From Ardenticatenaceae bacterium (GTDB lineage: Bacteria > Chloroflexota > Anaerolineae > Promineifilales > Promineifilaceae), in the NCBI GenBank assembly GCA_020634215.1, contig JACKCD010000026.1:1-64000 (forward strand): DNA of 64,000 nucleotides, in the 5' to 3' direction. Of this stretch, positions 25,005-33,832 are shown one piece after another. Every line of letters starts with the position of its first letter. Position 1 is the stretch's first letter. A model generated the notes under the pieces. That model worked only from the letters and a program-made list of their open reading frames with translations, was not told the DNA's origin and ran no database searches. A program made the position numbers and the translations under genes.

Positions 25005-26786
25005 CTATGCTAGTTCCAGGAGATTTTGTGGCACCTTGATCGGGTATTCCAGCAAAATTTGCGCCATACCTTTGCCCAAGGGGTCGAAACGGAGGGAGGC
25101 GGTGCCGCCGCCGCCAAGGGCATTGTGGAGGACAAAGTTGAAGGCGTTAAGGCCGGGCATCTCAAACCGCTCCACGTCCCCTTCTACCAGATGGGCGAGG
25201 TAGTTTTTGACATTAACGGCCGTTAATTCCCTCCGCAATACCCCCACCCACTCCGGCCGGCGTGCCACAATCCCCACATTGCAAATATCCCCCTTGTCTC
25301 CCGAACGGCCGTAAGCAATTGTCAGCAGCGGCACTTCCACAACCTCATCATCTGTTTGCTCAGCAATGGGTGGCACAGTAGAAACGGCCGTTTCTAACCT
25401 CCAATCTCCAATCTCCAATCTCTCTTCCTCAAACACCTCCCCATCCACCGTCACCACCACCATCCCCTTCGGTACCAGCACCGAATGCACCCGAATCAGG
25501 GGCATGGGGCGGGGGAGGCCACTGCCGCCGCCAATCAAACTTTGCGCCATCGAAAGCGCACTTGATGGGATTTCGCGGGCAAAAAAGGCCAGCGCGTCCT
25601 GGCTGTTGTGATGTGCCGCTATCTTCAGCACTACCTCCCGTGCATCCGTTGCTTGGCTATGCGGCCCAAACTGGCTTTCACCCCCCAGTACTTCAAGCGA
25701 TGTGGCGCGAAAATCATCCCAGCCCATTTTGGGGAAAACCCGCTGCATCCGTTCCAGCAGCGTTTCGCCCACCCGCTGCGCCTTCCGCACCGCGTCCCGC
25801 CCCGTCACTAGCAGCAAAAACGTCAGCCGATAGCCGTCCATTTCCAACCCACACGCTTTGTAAGTGGGCGGCGGCGCGTACCCTTTGGCTCCCGTGACCA
25901 ATACCCGATTCTCCCCTACTTCGGTCAGCACCACGTCGGCAAAATCACACACTACGTCAGGCAGTATATAGGCGCGGGGGTTGCCAATTTCGTAAAGAAT
26001 TTGCTCGGTGACGCTGGCGCGGCTGACCAGACCATCGCTGCTTTCGGGTTTGGTAAGCACAAAAGAACTATCGGCGCGGCATTCGGCAATGGGGTAGCCG
26101 ATGTTGACCCAGCTATCTACGCTTTCCCAATCGGTCATCAGCCCGCCGGTGGATTGGGAGCCACATTCCAGCAGATGCCCGGCCAAACTTCCCTGAGCTA
26201 ACTTGTCGAGGTCGGCCGGCCGCCAGCCAAATTCGTGAATCAGCGGAGCCAGCACCAGCGCACTGTCCACCACCCGCCCGGTAATGACTACATCGGCTCC
26301 CGTGTCCAGGGCGGCGGCGATGGGAAACGCGCCGAGGTAGGCGTTGAGCGCCAAAACGCGCTGTGGCAGCGGTGTATGGCGTGCCATTTCGCGCACGTCA
26401 GCCTGGCGAAGCTGCTCAAGCTGTGGCATCAGGTTGTCTCCCTCCACCACCGCCACCTTGAGGTCAATCCCCTGCTCGCTGGCGATGTGGCGCAGGGCGG
26501 CTGCAGCCGCCTGAGGGTTGATGCCCCCGGCATTGGTGATCACACGAATGCCGCGCTGTTGCAGTTCGCGCAGGTGGTTTTTCAGGATTGGGTCAATAAA
26601 ATCGATGGCATACCCAGCATTGGGGTTTTTGAGCTTGGCGCGGGTCAAGATTGCCATAGTGACTTCAGCCAGGGCTTCGTAAATGATGTAGTCGAGGCGA
26701 GGGGTGGTAAGAAGCTGGGCGGTGGCGAGAGAGGAGTCGCCCCAAGCCCCGGCTGCGCCGCCAATGTAGATGGTTTTTTCATTCAT
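25005..26786 (-). CDS. Acyclic terpene utilisation AtuA-like protein (DUF1446)
   Basis: The N-terminal 440 residues follow the AtuA/DUF1446 family (IGGAAGAWGDSSLATAQLL, ITNAGGINPQAAAAAL, GADVVITGRVVDSALVLAPL). The C-terminal 110 residues form the AtuA-like small domain with YGRSGDKGDICNVGIVARRP. In Pseudomonas, AtuA belongs to citronellol/geraniol catabolism, though its reaction is unclear. Here there are no other atu genes, so the substrate is unknown. Between the domains, residues about 450–468 (EERLEIGDWRLETAVS) are encoded by a type B repeat next to an AACGGCCGTT. Confidence 0.82.
   Translation of the reverse strand: MNEKTIYIGGAAGAWGDSSLATAQLLTTPRLDYIIYEALAEVTMAILTRAKLKNPNAGYAIDFIDPILKNHLRELQQRGIRVITNAGGINPQAAAAALRHIASEQGIDLKVAVVEGDNLMPQLEQLRQADVREMARHTPLPQRVLALNAYLGAFPIAAALDTGADVVITGRVVDSALVLAPLIHEFGWRPADLDKLAQGSLAGHLLECGSQSTGGLMTDWESVDSWVNIGYPIAECRADSSFVLTKPESSDGLVSRASVTEQILYEIGNPRAYILPDVVCDFADVVLTEVGENRVLVTGAKGYAPPPTYKACGLEMDGYRLTFLLLVTGRDAVRKAQRVGETLLERMQRVFPKMGWDDFRATSLEVLGGESQFGPHSQATDAREVVLKIAAHHNSQDALAFFAREIPSSALSMAQSLIGGGSGLPRPMPLIRVHSVLVPKGMVVVTVDGEVFEEERLEIGDWRLETAVSTVPPIAEQTDDEVVEVPLLTIAYGRSGDKGDICNVGIVARRPEWVGVLRRELTAVNVKNYLAHLVEGDVERFEMPGLNAFNFVLHNALGGGGTASLRFDPLGKGMAQILLEYPIKVPQNLLELA
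25391..25433 (-). repeat. Type B repeat inside the AtuA-like coding sequence
   Basis: Read on the minus strand it is three tandem GAGATTG/GAGGTTAG units, giving the peptide LEIGDWRLE in the interdomain linker. The same units stand in front of iolD and, inverted-paired, inside carB. Confidence 0.7.
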
Positions 26787-26816
26787 AATCGTTATTTTGT
26801 TAAGACAAGCAATATA

Positions 26817-26855
26817 AAAAGACCTTCAAAGTGAGTTGAACTTTGAAGGTCTTTT
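26817..26855 (-). terminator. Strong intrinsic terminator after katG
   Basis: AAAAGACCTTCAAAGT and ACTTTGAAGGTCTTTT form a perfect 16-bp stem around a 7-base loop, with T residues at either end. It ends katG and separates it from the AtuA-like gene. Confidence 0.9.
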
Positions 26856-26880
26856 ATTAGCTTGATATCAAGACGGTCAA

Positions 26881-29070
26881 TCAGGCCAGGTCGAAGCGGT
26901 CGAGATTCATGACCTTATCCCACGCCGCTACAAAGTCGTGGACAAATGTTTCGCCGGAGTCCTCACAGCCATAGACCTCGGCAATGGCGCGAAGCTGCGA
27001 GTTCGAGCCAAAGATGAGGTCAACGCGGGTGCCTGTCCATTTCAGTTCGCCCGTTGCCCGGTCGCGCCCTTCAAACATATTTTCCTCGGCCGAAGTTGCT
27101 TGCCACGCCGTGCCCATGTCCAGCAAGTTCACGAAGAAATCATTGGTGAGCATCCCCGGCCGATTTGTAAAGACACCGTGCTGGGATTGCCCGGCATTGG
27201 CACCCAAGACGCGCAAGCCACCAACCAGAGCCGTCATCTCCGGCGCGGTCAGCGTCATAAGCTGCGCCTTGTCAATCAGCAGTTCCTCAGCCGATATAGA
27301 ATATTTGGCCTTGAGATAGTTGCGGAATCCATCGGCCTTTGGCTCAAGCACGTCAAAGGCTTCTACGTCCGTTTGATCTTGCGATGCATCGGTGCGCCCT
27401 GGTGAGAAAGGCACGGTTACATCATGCCCTGCCTGCTTGGCGGCTGCTTCAACACCGGCACAACCACCCAAAACGATTAGGTCAGCCAGCGACACTTGCT
27501 TGTTACCAGACTGGGCGTTGTTGAAGTCGCTTTGGATGCTTTCCAGAATTTCCAACACACCGGCTAATTGAACCGGCTGGTTGACTTCCCATTCCTTCTG
27601 CGGTGCCAGGCGGATGCGTGCACCATTGGCCCCACCGCGTTTGTCAGAACCCCGGAAGGTGGCTGCCGAAGCCCAAGCCGTGGAAACCAGTTGGGAAATG
27701 GACAGACCTGAGGCGAGGATTTGCGCTTTGAGGGCGGCCACGTCCTGCTCATCAATCATGCCGTAATCGGCTGCCGGGATGGGGTCTTGCCAGATCAGAT
27801 CCTCATCGGGAACCTCTGAGCCAAGATAGCGGGAGCGAGGGCCCATATCGCGGTGCGTCAGCTTGAACCAGGCGCGGGCGAAGGCATCGGCAAATTCTTC
27901 GGGGTTTTGCTGGTAACGCCGCGAAATCGGTTCGTAAATCGGGTCAAAGCGCAGGGCGAGATCGGCCGTGGTCATCATGGGCCGATGCTTGATGGATGCG
28001 TCATGGGCATCGACGATCATGTCCTCGTCGGCCACATCCTTGGCTAACCATTGATGCGCGCCGGCCGGACTCTTGACCAACTCCCACTCGTATTTAAACA
28101 GGACATCCAGATAGCCCATATCCCAGGTGATTGGGTTTGGTTTCCAGGCTCCCTCGATGCCGCTGCCAATGGCGTGAATGCCTTTGCCGCTGCCAAAGGT
28201 GCTTGACCAGCCCAGACCTTGTTCTGCGATGCCAGCAGCTTCCGGTTCGGGGCCAACAAGTGCCGCATCGCCTGCACCGTGGGCTTTGCCAAAAGTGTGG
28301 CCGCCAGCCACTAGGGCAACGGTCTCTTCATCGTTCATTGCCATGCGGGCAAACGTTTCACGAATGTCCCGACCGGAGGCAACCGGGTCGGGGTTGCCGT
28401 TTGGCCCTTCCGGGTTGACGTAGATCAGACCCATTTGCACGGCCGCTAACGGATTTTCAAGGTCGCGCTCGCCGCTGTACCGTTTATCGCCAAGCCAGGT
28501 GCTTTCAGAACCCCAGTAAATATCTTCTTCTGGTTCCCACACGTCTTCACGCCCGCCGCCAAAGCCGAACATTTTGAGACCCATGGATTCGATGGCGCAG
28601 TTGCCAGCCAGGATCATCAGGTCGGCCCAAGAGATTTTACGGCCGTATTTTTGCTTAATCGGCCACAGCAGCCGCCGCGCTTTGTCGAGGTTGACGTTGT
28701 CGGGCCAGCTATTAAGCGGGGCGAAACGCTGGGTACCAGACCCCGCCCCGCCACGGCCGTCGCCGGTGCGATAGGTTCCTGCACTGTGCCATGCCATCCG
28801 AATGAAAAGTGGGCCGTAATGACCATAGTCGGCCGGCCACCACTCCTGCGAATCAGTCATCAAGGCATAGAGATCATTTTTTACGGCTTCGAGATCGAGG
28901 CTTTTAAACGCCTCGGCATAGTTAAAATCCTTACCCATCGGGTTGGACAAGGACGAGTTCTGGTGCAGAATCTTTAGATTTAACTGATTCGGCCACCAGT
29001 CCCGGTTTGACATGGTTCCTACTCTCGTATTTGATCCGCCCGTTATTGGGCACTTGCTTTCGCTAGTCAT
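26881..29070 (-). CDS. katG: Catalase-peroxidase
   Basis: KatG removes hydrogen peroxide by catalase and peroxidase reactions. The distal haem site FIRMAWHSAGTYRTGDGRGG holds the catalytic Arg, Trp and His. GLIYVNPEGPNGNPDP carries the Tyr and FARMAMNDEETVALVAGGHT the Met of the Met–Tyr–Trp adduct, and the same stretch ends with the proximal haem His (GGHTFGKAHG). Length (729 aa) and the two-domain plan are normal. The start is preceded by GGAG. It contains no AACGGCCGTT copies, so recent acquisition is conceivable. An AT-rich leader has an imperfect dyad (TTATTCAAGAATA) near 29130; a PerR/Fur-like site is possible but weak. Confidence 0.96.
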   Translation of the reverse strand: MTSESKCPITGGSNTRVGTMSNRDWWPNQLNLKILHQNSSLSNPMGKDFNYAEAFKSLDLEAVKNDLYALMTDSQEWWPADYGHYGPLFIRMAWHSAGTYRTGDGRGGAGSGTQRFAPLNSWPDNVNLDKARRLLWPIKQKYGRKISWADLMILAGNCAIESMGLKMFGFGGGREDVWEPEEDIYWGSESTWLGDKRYSGERDLENPLAAVQMGLIYVNPEGPNGNPDPVASGRDIRETFARMAMNDEETVALVAGGHTFGKAHGAGDAALVGPEPEAAGIAEQGLGWSSTFGSGKGIHAIGSGIEGAWKPNPITWDMGYLDVLFKYEWELVKSPAGAHQWLAKDVADEDMIVDAHDASIKHRPMMTTADLALRFDPIYEPISRRYQQNPEEFADAFARAWFKLTHRDMGPRSRYLGSEVPDEDLIWQDPIPAADYGMIDEQDVAALKAQILASGLSISQLVSTAWASAATFRGSDKRGGANGARIRLAPQKEWEVNQPVQLAGVLEILESIQSDFNNAQSGNKQVSLADLIVLGGCAGVEAAAKQAGHDVTVPFSPGRTDASQDQTDVEAFDVLEPKADGFRNYLKAKYSISAEELLIDKAQLMTLTAPEMTALVGGLRVLGANAGQSQHGVFTNRPGMLTNDFFVNLLDMGTAWQATSAEENMFEGRDRATGELKWTGTRVDLIFGSNSQLRAIAEVYGCEDSGETFVHDFVAAWDKVMNLDRFDLA

Positions 29071-29208
29071 AATATCTCCAATCGTTTGCTTTATTTTGGA
29101 TAAAACGCCCCACTCATTCTGTTTACCTTATTCAAGAATATTGTATTTTCAAAACTTGTTCCTGTCCAATTGTATAACCTTCAGCCGCGTCAGGGGTGTG
29201 TAGACTGG

Positions 29209-31932
29209 TTACTCATCCAGCAGGACGACGGGTTCTTGATAGTAGCGCAGACGGCTGCGAGCCAGCTTGTCGGCCAGGAAGTCGTTGAACCAGGCGCGTT
29301 TGACGGCCAGCGGTTCGTCGGCTTTAAGCCGCTGTAGGTCGGCGTTGAGGCGGAGGATGCGGCCGGGGATAACAAAGCGGGTGAGGCCGGCCGGAACAAA
29401 ACGGCCGTCGCTGGCAACATCAAACACTGTTTCTGGCTTGAACTGGGGGAAGATGGCGACAGCAGCCATGTTGGGGAATTGCGCCAGCAGGCGGCTGGGG
29501 TTGGTGAGCAGGGTGCGCTCGACGTTGCCCCACTGGTTGTAACATTGCACCATCTCGTTCATGATGGTGAGCTGGTTGGGGTGGGGCGGGGCGGTGGCAA
29601 GCAGGGCGTTGCCATTGGGGTCGAGAAAGTAGCACAGGGCATCGGGTCGCTGGAAGGCGGCGGGGATGTCAGCGGCGGCGAGAGGGGTGAGGGTGAGGCC
29701 ATCTATTTTTTGCAGCTCGGTTTGCAGTTCGGCAAACGGCCGTTCGCTGGAAATCGCATGATACCAAGTGTGGAGCTGTACCCCATCTCGGTTAGTGGAA
29801 GCTACCTGGACGATAATGTGGGGGTAGCCCAGCTCCTTAAACGCCGTAAAGCGGGTTGCCCCGTCGAGAATGACGTATTTGCCCTTCCAGTAGGTGGTGA
29901 TGGGCGGGTTGACCAAACGGCCATCAGCTTCCAGCCGATCCATCAGCCGCGCTACCCGTTTGGCATCGGTTTCCTCATGCGGTACCACTAGTTCGATGGG
30001 AACCAACTGAAGCGACAGGCTCTCGTCGGCGCGTTCGCGCTGGAGGGCCTGGGCGAGTTCGCGGGCGACGATAACGGCCGTTTGCGGGCGCGGCTGAATC
30101 AGCTTGGTGACGTGTTTTTCCACCAGGACGCGGGGGTGTTGCCGTAGTGCCACGGCCGTGGGTGAGGGTTCAGCCAACGCTTCGGGTATGTCGGACAGGG
30201 CGGCGCCGGCTAAACGGCCGTTGTTCAACGCCTCCAGCAGCGCCGCCTCATTCACCAAGTCAGTGTGGCCGCTGTTGATCAGGTAGGCATCAGACGGCAA
30301 AATGGCGAGTTCCCGCTGTCCGATGATGGCATCGGTTTCCTGGCGAAACGGGACGTGGAGCGTCACAAAATCAGATTGCGCCAATAGTTCGTGCAGGTCG
30401 GCCGCTTCCACCCCGGCCGCCAGCGCCAATTCCGGGGTCAGGCGGGGCTGGTTGACCAAGATTCGCATATCAAACGCTTGGGCGCGGCGGGCAACCTGCT
30501 TACCCACATGCCCAAAGCCAATAATTCCCAGCGTTTTGCCTGCCAGCCGGTCGTCGCCAAATTTGCTGGCAAGCCGCAGCAGTCGCCCCAGCGTATGTTC
30601 GGCAATGGTAACAGCGTTGCTGCCGGGGGCGTTGTAAATTTCGACCCCCAGCGAGCGGGCGGTGGAGACACCGATGTTGTCGAGCCAGGGGCTGGTGGAG
30701 GCGATGGCTTGCAGTTTGTGGCCGTATTCAATGACCTGGCCGGAGAGAGGTGTGTGGCCGTCTACGAGAATGGCTTCGTAGCCGCCAATGTGCTGGAGCA
30801 GTTCTTCTTTGCTAGGGTGGAGGAGGGTGTCAATAACGGCCGTTTCTTGCAGCACTGCCAGAGCCATCTCGTCCAGTTCGGTGGTAACCAGAATACGCGG
30901 CTGCTGGGCTTCGGTCGGCGTGGCTTCGGCTGGTTCGTCGCTTTCTTCAGGTATGGTGATAGGTGTTTTGCTAACGGCCGTTTTGTGGAAAAAGCCGCAC
31001 GCCGCCACGTCCACATTGCCGCCGCTGAGGATGACCCCCACCCGCTTGCCCGCCAATGGATATTGCCCGGTAAAAAGCGGAGCCAGTGCCACGGCAGAGC
31101 TAGGTTCAACGACGATTTTGAGCCGTGACCAGAGGAATTGCAGCGTGTTCATGATGTCGTCTTCGCTAACCGTCACCATGTCGTGGACGTACTGGCGCAT
31201 GACGGCTAAATTTTGTTCGCCAATGTGGCGGGTACGAAGACCGTCGGCAATGGTGTTGGGGACGTGGGGAAAGGTGATGATTTCGCCTGCCCGCCACGAT
31301 TGGTTGGCATCATCGGCGATGGCGGGTTCCACGCCCACCACGCGACAGTTGGGTGAGAGGGCAGCGGTTGCCAGGGCGCTGCCGCTGATCAGCCCGCCGC
31401 CGCCCACGGGGACAAACAAGACATCGAGTTCGCCGACTTCGCTAAACAGCTCAAAAGCGGCCGTTCCTTGCCCAATAATGATGTTGTCATTGTCGTAGGG
31501 GTGGATAAGGGTGTAGCCGTGCTGGGTAATTAGGTCAGCGGTGACCTGCTCGCGGTCAACGGCGGCGCAGGTGACGATATGTGCCCCATAAGCAGCCGTA
31601 GCCGCTTTTTTGTTAGCTGGAGCATCGTCGGGCATGACGACGGTGGCAGCAATGCCCAGTAGTTTGGCTGCCAGGGCTACCCCTTGGGCGTGGTTGCCGC
31701 TGGAATGGGTGATAACCCCGGCCGCTTTTTCGGCGTCGCTAAGCTGGCTAAGGGCGTTATAGGCTCCGCGAAATTTAAACGCGCCGACGCGCTGAAAGTT
31801 TTCACATTTTAGATAAACGGTGCAGCCAGTTAGGGTGTTGAGGGTGCGGGAGGTGAGAACGGGTGTTTTGTTAACAATGCCAGCCAAACGAGTGGCGGCA
31901 GAACTTATTGCAGTTGGGGAAATTGTGGTCAT
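29209..31932 (-). CDS. Three-part fusion: threonine/serine dehydratase, SerA-like and SbnI/SerK-like domains
   Basis: Residues 1–325 are a fold-type II PLP enzyme of the threonine dehydratase/serine racemase group, with FQRVGAFKFRGAYNAL (Lys53), SSGNHAQGVALAA and the phosphate loop VPVGGGGLISG. Residues about 345–640 are a D-2-hydroxyacid dehydrogenase-like part with IGFGHVGKQVARR; the usual catalytic Arg position reads NSGHTD, so activity is doubtful, while His near 605 is kept. Residues about 650–907 resemble the ParB/Srx-fold serine kinases SbnI and SerK (VPHEETDAKRVARL, VILDGATRFTAFKELG, GLTRFVIPGRILRLN, RYYQEPVVLLDE). The combination suggests serine/O-phosphoserine metabolism. I know no such three-part fusion. 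Confidence 0.85.
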   Translation of the reverse strand: MTTISPTAISSAATRLAGIVNKTPVLTSRTLNTLTGCTVYLKCENFQRVGAFKFRGAYNALSQLSDAEKAAGVITHSSGNHAQGVALAAKLLGIAATVVMPDDAPANKKAATAAYGAHIVTCAAVDREQVTADLITQHGYTLIHPYDNDNIIIGQGTAAFELFSEVGELDVLFVPVGGGGLISGSALATAALSPNCRVVGVEPAIADDANQSWRAGEIITFPHVPNTIADGLRTRHIGEQNLAVMRQYVHDMVTVSEDDIMNTLQFLWSRLKIVVEPSSAVALAPLFTGQYPLAGKRVGVILSGGNVDVAACGFFHKTAVSKTPITIPEESDEPAEATPTEAQQPRILVTTELDEMALAVLQETAVIDTLLHPSKEELLQHIGGYEAILVDGHTPLSGQVIEYGHKLQAIASTSPWLDNIGVSTARSLGVEIYNAPGSNAVTIAEHTLGRLLRLASKFGDDRLAGKTLGIIGFGHVGKQVARRAQAFDMRILVNQPRLTPELALAAGVEAADLHELLAQSDFVTLHVPFRQETDAIIGQRELAILPSDAYLINSGHTDLVNEAALLEALNNGRLAGAALSDIPEALAEPSPTAVALRQHPRVLVEKHVTKLIQPRPQTAVIVARELAQALQRERADESLSLQLVPIELVVPHEETDAKRVARLMDRLEADGRLVNPPITTYWKGKYVILDGATRFTAFKELGYPHIIVQVASTNRDGVQLHTWYHAISSERPFAELQTELQKIDGLTLTPLAAADIPAAFQRPDALCYFLDPNGNALLATAPPHPNQLTIMNEMVQCYNQWGNVERTLLTNPSRLLAQFPNMAAVAIFPQFKPETVFDVASDGRFVPAGLTRFVIPGRILRLNADLQRLKADEPLAVKRAWFNDFLADKLARSRLRYYQEPVVLLDE

Positions 31933-32039
31933 GAGATTTACGATTTTTGCTATTTGATTGATGCGTTGGCGCGTTTACGGTTGGTAAACGGTCACAAATT
32001 TGATATTTATCAGCCATCGTAAATTGTACCACCAGGGTG

Positions 32040-32945
32040 TTATTCAGTTAAATTTTTCACCATTTCAATGCGGCGGAATGAATCGAAGTAGCCAACCTGG
32101 ACAAACCCTTGCCATTGGGCATCGTCGGGCAGGTTTTCGGTTTTGGCATCCTGGTGCTGGTACCGTTCGTGCAGAACGGAGAGAATGGCGGCGGTGGTGT
32201 CGGTTAGGTCGCCGTGTTCGACCTCAACGATGATGCGGGTGAGCTGGAGGATGCTGGCGTGGTAGGTGACCCACCCTTTACGGCCGTTTGTAAATTCCAC
32301 CACCAGTGCCGACAGGTTACGAACGTTACGCATGGTTTCGGTTTCGTTGAGCCAGTTCGCTTGGTGTTGACGGCCGGCCAGCAAGGCAATGGCCTCATCG
32401 TGACCGAGTGCCGTTACTTTTTGTACCTGGTCGGCATAGCCATTGCTGCTGTCGGGGCTGGGGGGGCGGCGGGCAACAATGAGTTCGCGGGTTTCGCGGA
32501 ACCCCATTTTGCAAAATAACGTGTGGGCGGGCGTATTTCCCTGAATGACTTCGAGCCACACCTGATCAAGCTGCCGCTGCCGTGCCTGTTGGATGAGTGT
32601 TTCCATAATAGCTGTGGCAGTGCCATGCCGACGACCAGAAGGCAGCACGCCCAGGCGGGTTATCCAACTGCGGTTTCGGCGTACCCCCAGCATGCCTAAT
32701 CCCAGCATGTCGTTGTCATGCATGGCAACGCAAGAGCCTTGTAAATCTACATCGTAGACGCGGGTATATTCCTTGAGCCGGGCGACATTCATGGGCATTG
32801 GCACCAGATAATCCACGCGGGTCTGGTTGTAAGCGTCGGTTAGCTCTTCGTAGGTAAAGTGGTCGGCTGGAACGAGATCCATGGCTGGCTCATGGGGTGG
32901 GATGACAAATGGGTGTGCAATTGTTGGTTGGTAAAAAACATCCAT
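32040..32945 (-). CDS. GNAT family N-acetyltransferase
   Basis: The acetyl-CoA binding motif lies in LGVLPSGRRHGTATAIMETL, followed by VWLEVIQGNTPAHTLFCKMG and FRETREL, the classic GNAT beta-bulge and C-terminal motifs, within residues 60–165. The remaining 135 residues are unassigned and may be a degenerate second GNAT lobe. It lies after the fusion gene and before a response regulator on the same strand. The substrate is unknown. Confidence 0.8.
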   Translation of the reverse strand: MDVFYQPTIAHPFVIPPHEPAMDLVPADHFTYEELTDAYNQTRVDYLVPMPMNVARLKEYTRVYDVDLQGSCVAMHDNDMLGLGMLGVRRNRSWITRLGVLPSGRRHGTATAIMETLIQQARQRQLDQVWLEVIQGNTPAHTLFCKMGFRETRELIVARRPPSPDSSNGYADQVQKVTALGHDEAIALLAGRQHQANWLNETETMRNVRNLSALVVEFTNGRKGWVTYHASILQLTRIIVEVEHGDLTDTTAAILSVLHERYQHQDAKTENLPDDAQWQGFVQVGYFDSFRRIEMVKNLTE

Positions 32946-32964
32946 AGTTCATAAGGTGCCTTTG

Positions 32965-33327
32965 CTACTTGAAGTAGCGTGCAAGCTCATCAGGAAAGGA
33001 GCGAACGTTGATGGGCTTGAGAATGCAGCCGTCGCAACCGTAGCGTTGGGCCATTTCGGTGGCGCGGTCAGCGGGCCAGGCGGTGATGGCGACAATGGGG
33101 GTGTGTTGCAGATCGGGTATTTGGCGCAGCAGGGTGACAACGGTTGCGCCGTCTATGTCTGGCAGCCCCATGTCAATCAGGATGAGGTCTGGGTTCTCGT
33201 CAATAGCCAAAGACACGCCTGTTTGCCCGTCTGGGGCATGAAGCAGGCGGTAGTTGTAGGGGCGTAGAACCCGTTCAATCAGGATTTTGTTGGCGTGATA
33301 ATCTTCGATGTGCAGAATGGTTTTCAT
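32965..33327 (-). CDS. Single-domain response regulator (CheY-like)
   Basis: A 120-residue receiver domain: acidic pair in LHIEDYHANK, phosphoacceptor Asp52 in LILIDMGLPDIDG, Thr in VAITAWPADR and Lys in CILKPINVRSFP. No output domain is attached, so it probably passes the signal to a partner. No kinase is adjacent; the closest is the hybrid kinase at 39689. Confidence 0.92.
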   Translation of the reverse strand: MKTILHIEDYHANKILIERVLRPYNYRLLHAPDGQTGVSLAIDENPDLILIDMGLPDIDGATVVTLLRQIPDLQHTPIVAITAWPADRATEMAQRYGCDGCILKPINVRSFPDELARYFK

Positions 33328-33471
33328 GGGTCGTGGTTTCCTAAGATAGGGACGACGTTATGGCTGGTGTGCGATACTGCTGCGAATAGGTGCCAAACAA
33401 ATCGTGAGACCCGCTGGCAGAGCGCGGGGCTGTAAGGTTTGGTTGTGCGGTGAGGGAGCGGTGAATGAAAT

Positions 33472-33732
33472 TTAGCTGGATGCAGGCGGCGGAACAGGTA
33501 AGTCAGCGACCGAAGTGGCTTGCCATTTTTTCCCTTCTTCAATCAGCATGATCGGAATCCCATCACGAACGGGATATTTCATACCGGAGTCGGCACAGAC
33601 CAGCCAGCAGTTATGGACAAGCTCTAAACGCCCCGGATCGTCCCCATATTCCTGGGAACGGACGGCGACGGGGCAGCGCAAGATGTCTAATAAATCGGGG
33701 TTAATGGCCGGTTGTTCGGCTTGGTCACTCAT
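33472..33732 (-). CDS. Trm112-like protein
   Basis: This 86-residue protein has LLDILRCPVA, LELVHNCWLVCADSGMKYPV and RDGIPIMLIEEG, matching the Trm112/UPF0434 family, small zinc-binding partners of methyltransferases. Start ATG 33732 follows GAGAGAAG; the longer in-frame form lacks a site. A paralogue with a membrane anchor is at 42387. No methyltransferase partner is adjacent. Confidence 0.8.
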   Translation of the reverse strand: MSDQAEQPAINPDLLDILRCPVAVRSQEYGDDPGRLELVHNCWLVCADSGMKYPVRDGIPIMLIEEGKKWQATSVADLPVPPPASS

Positions 33733-33760
33733 GCTTCTTCTCTCCTGACTCTTATGTACA

Positions 33761-33787
33761 AACCCCAATCATACGAGGATTGGGGTT
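33761..33787. terminator. Probable bidirectional hairpin
   Basis: AACCCCAATC pairs with GATTGGGGTT around a 7-base loop, upstream of the Trm112-like start and after the end of the ATPase–SUMF1 gene. A T-run is lacking. Confidence 0.5.
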
Positions 33788-33832
33788 GGCTGACAAGGGG
33801 ATGTTGGCAAAAACGGCCGTAAATTCCTATAG

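Noticed and set aside
25391..28900. The copy-free stretch of AACGGCCGTT around katG as proof of recent transfer
   Set aside because: With about 70 copies in 64 kb, a 4-kb gap is expected roughly once by chance.
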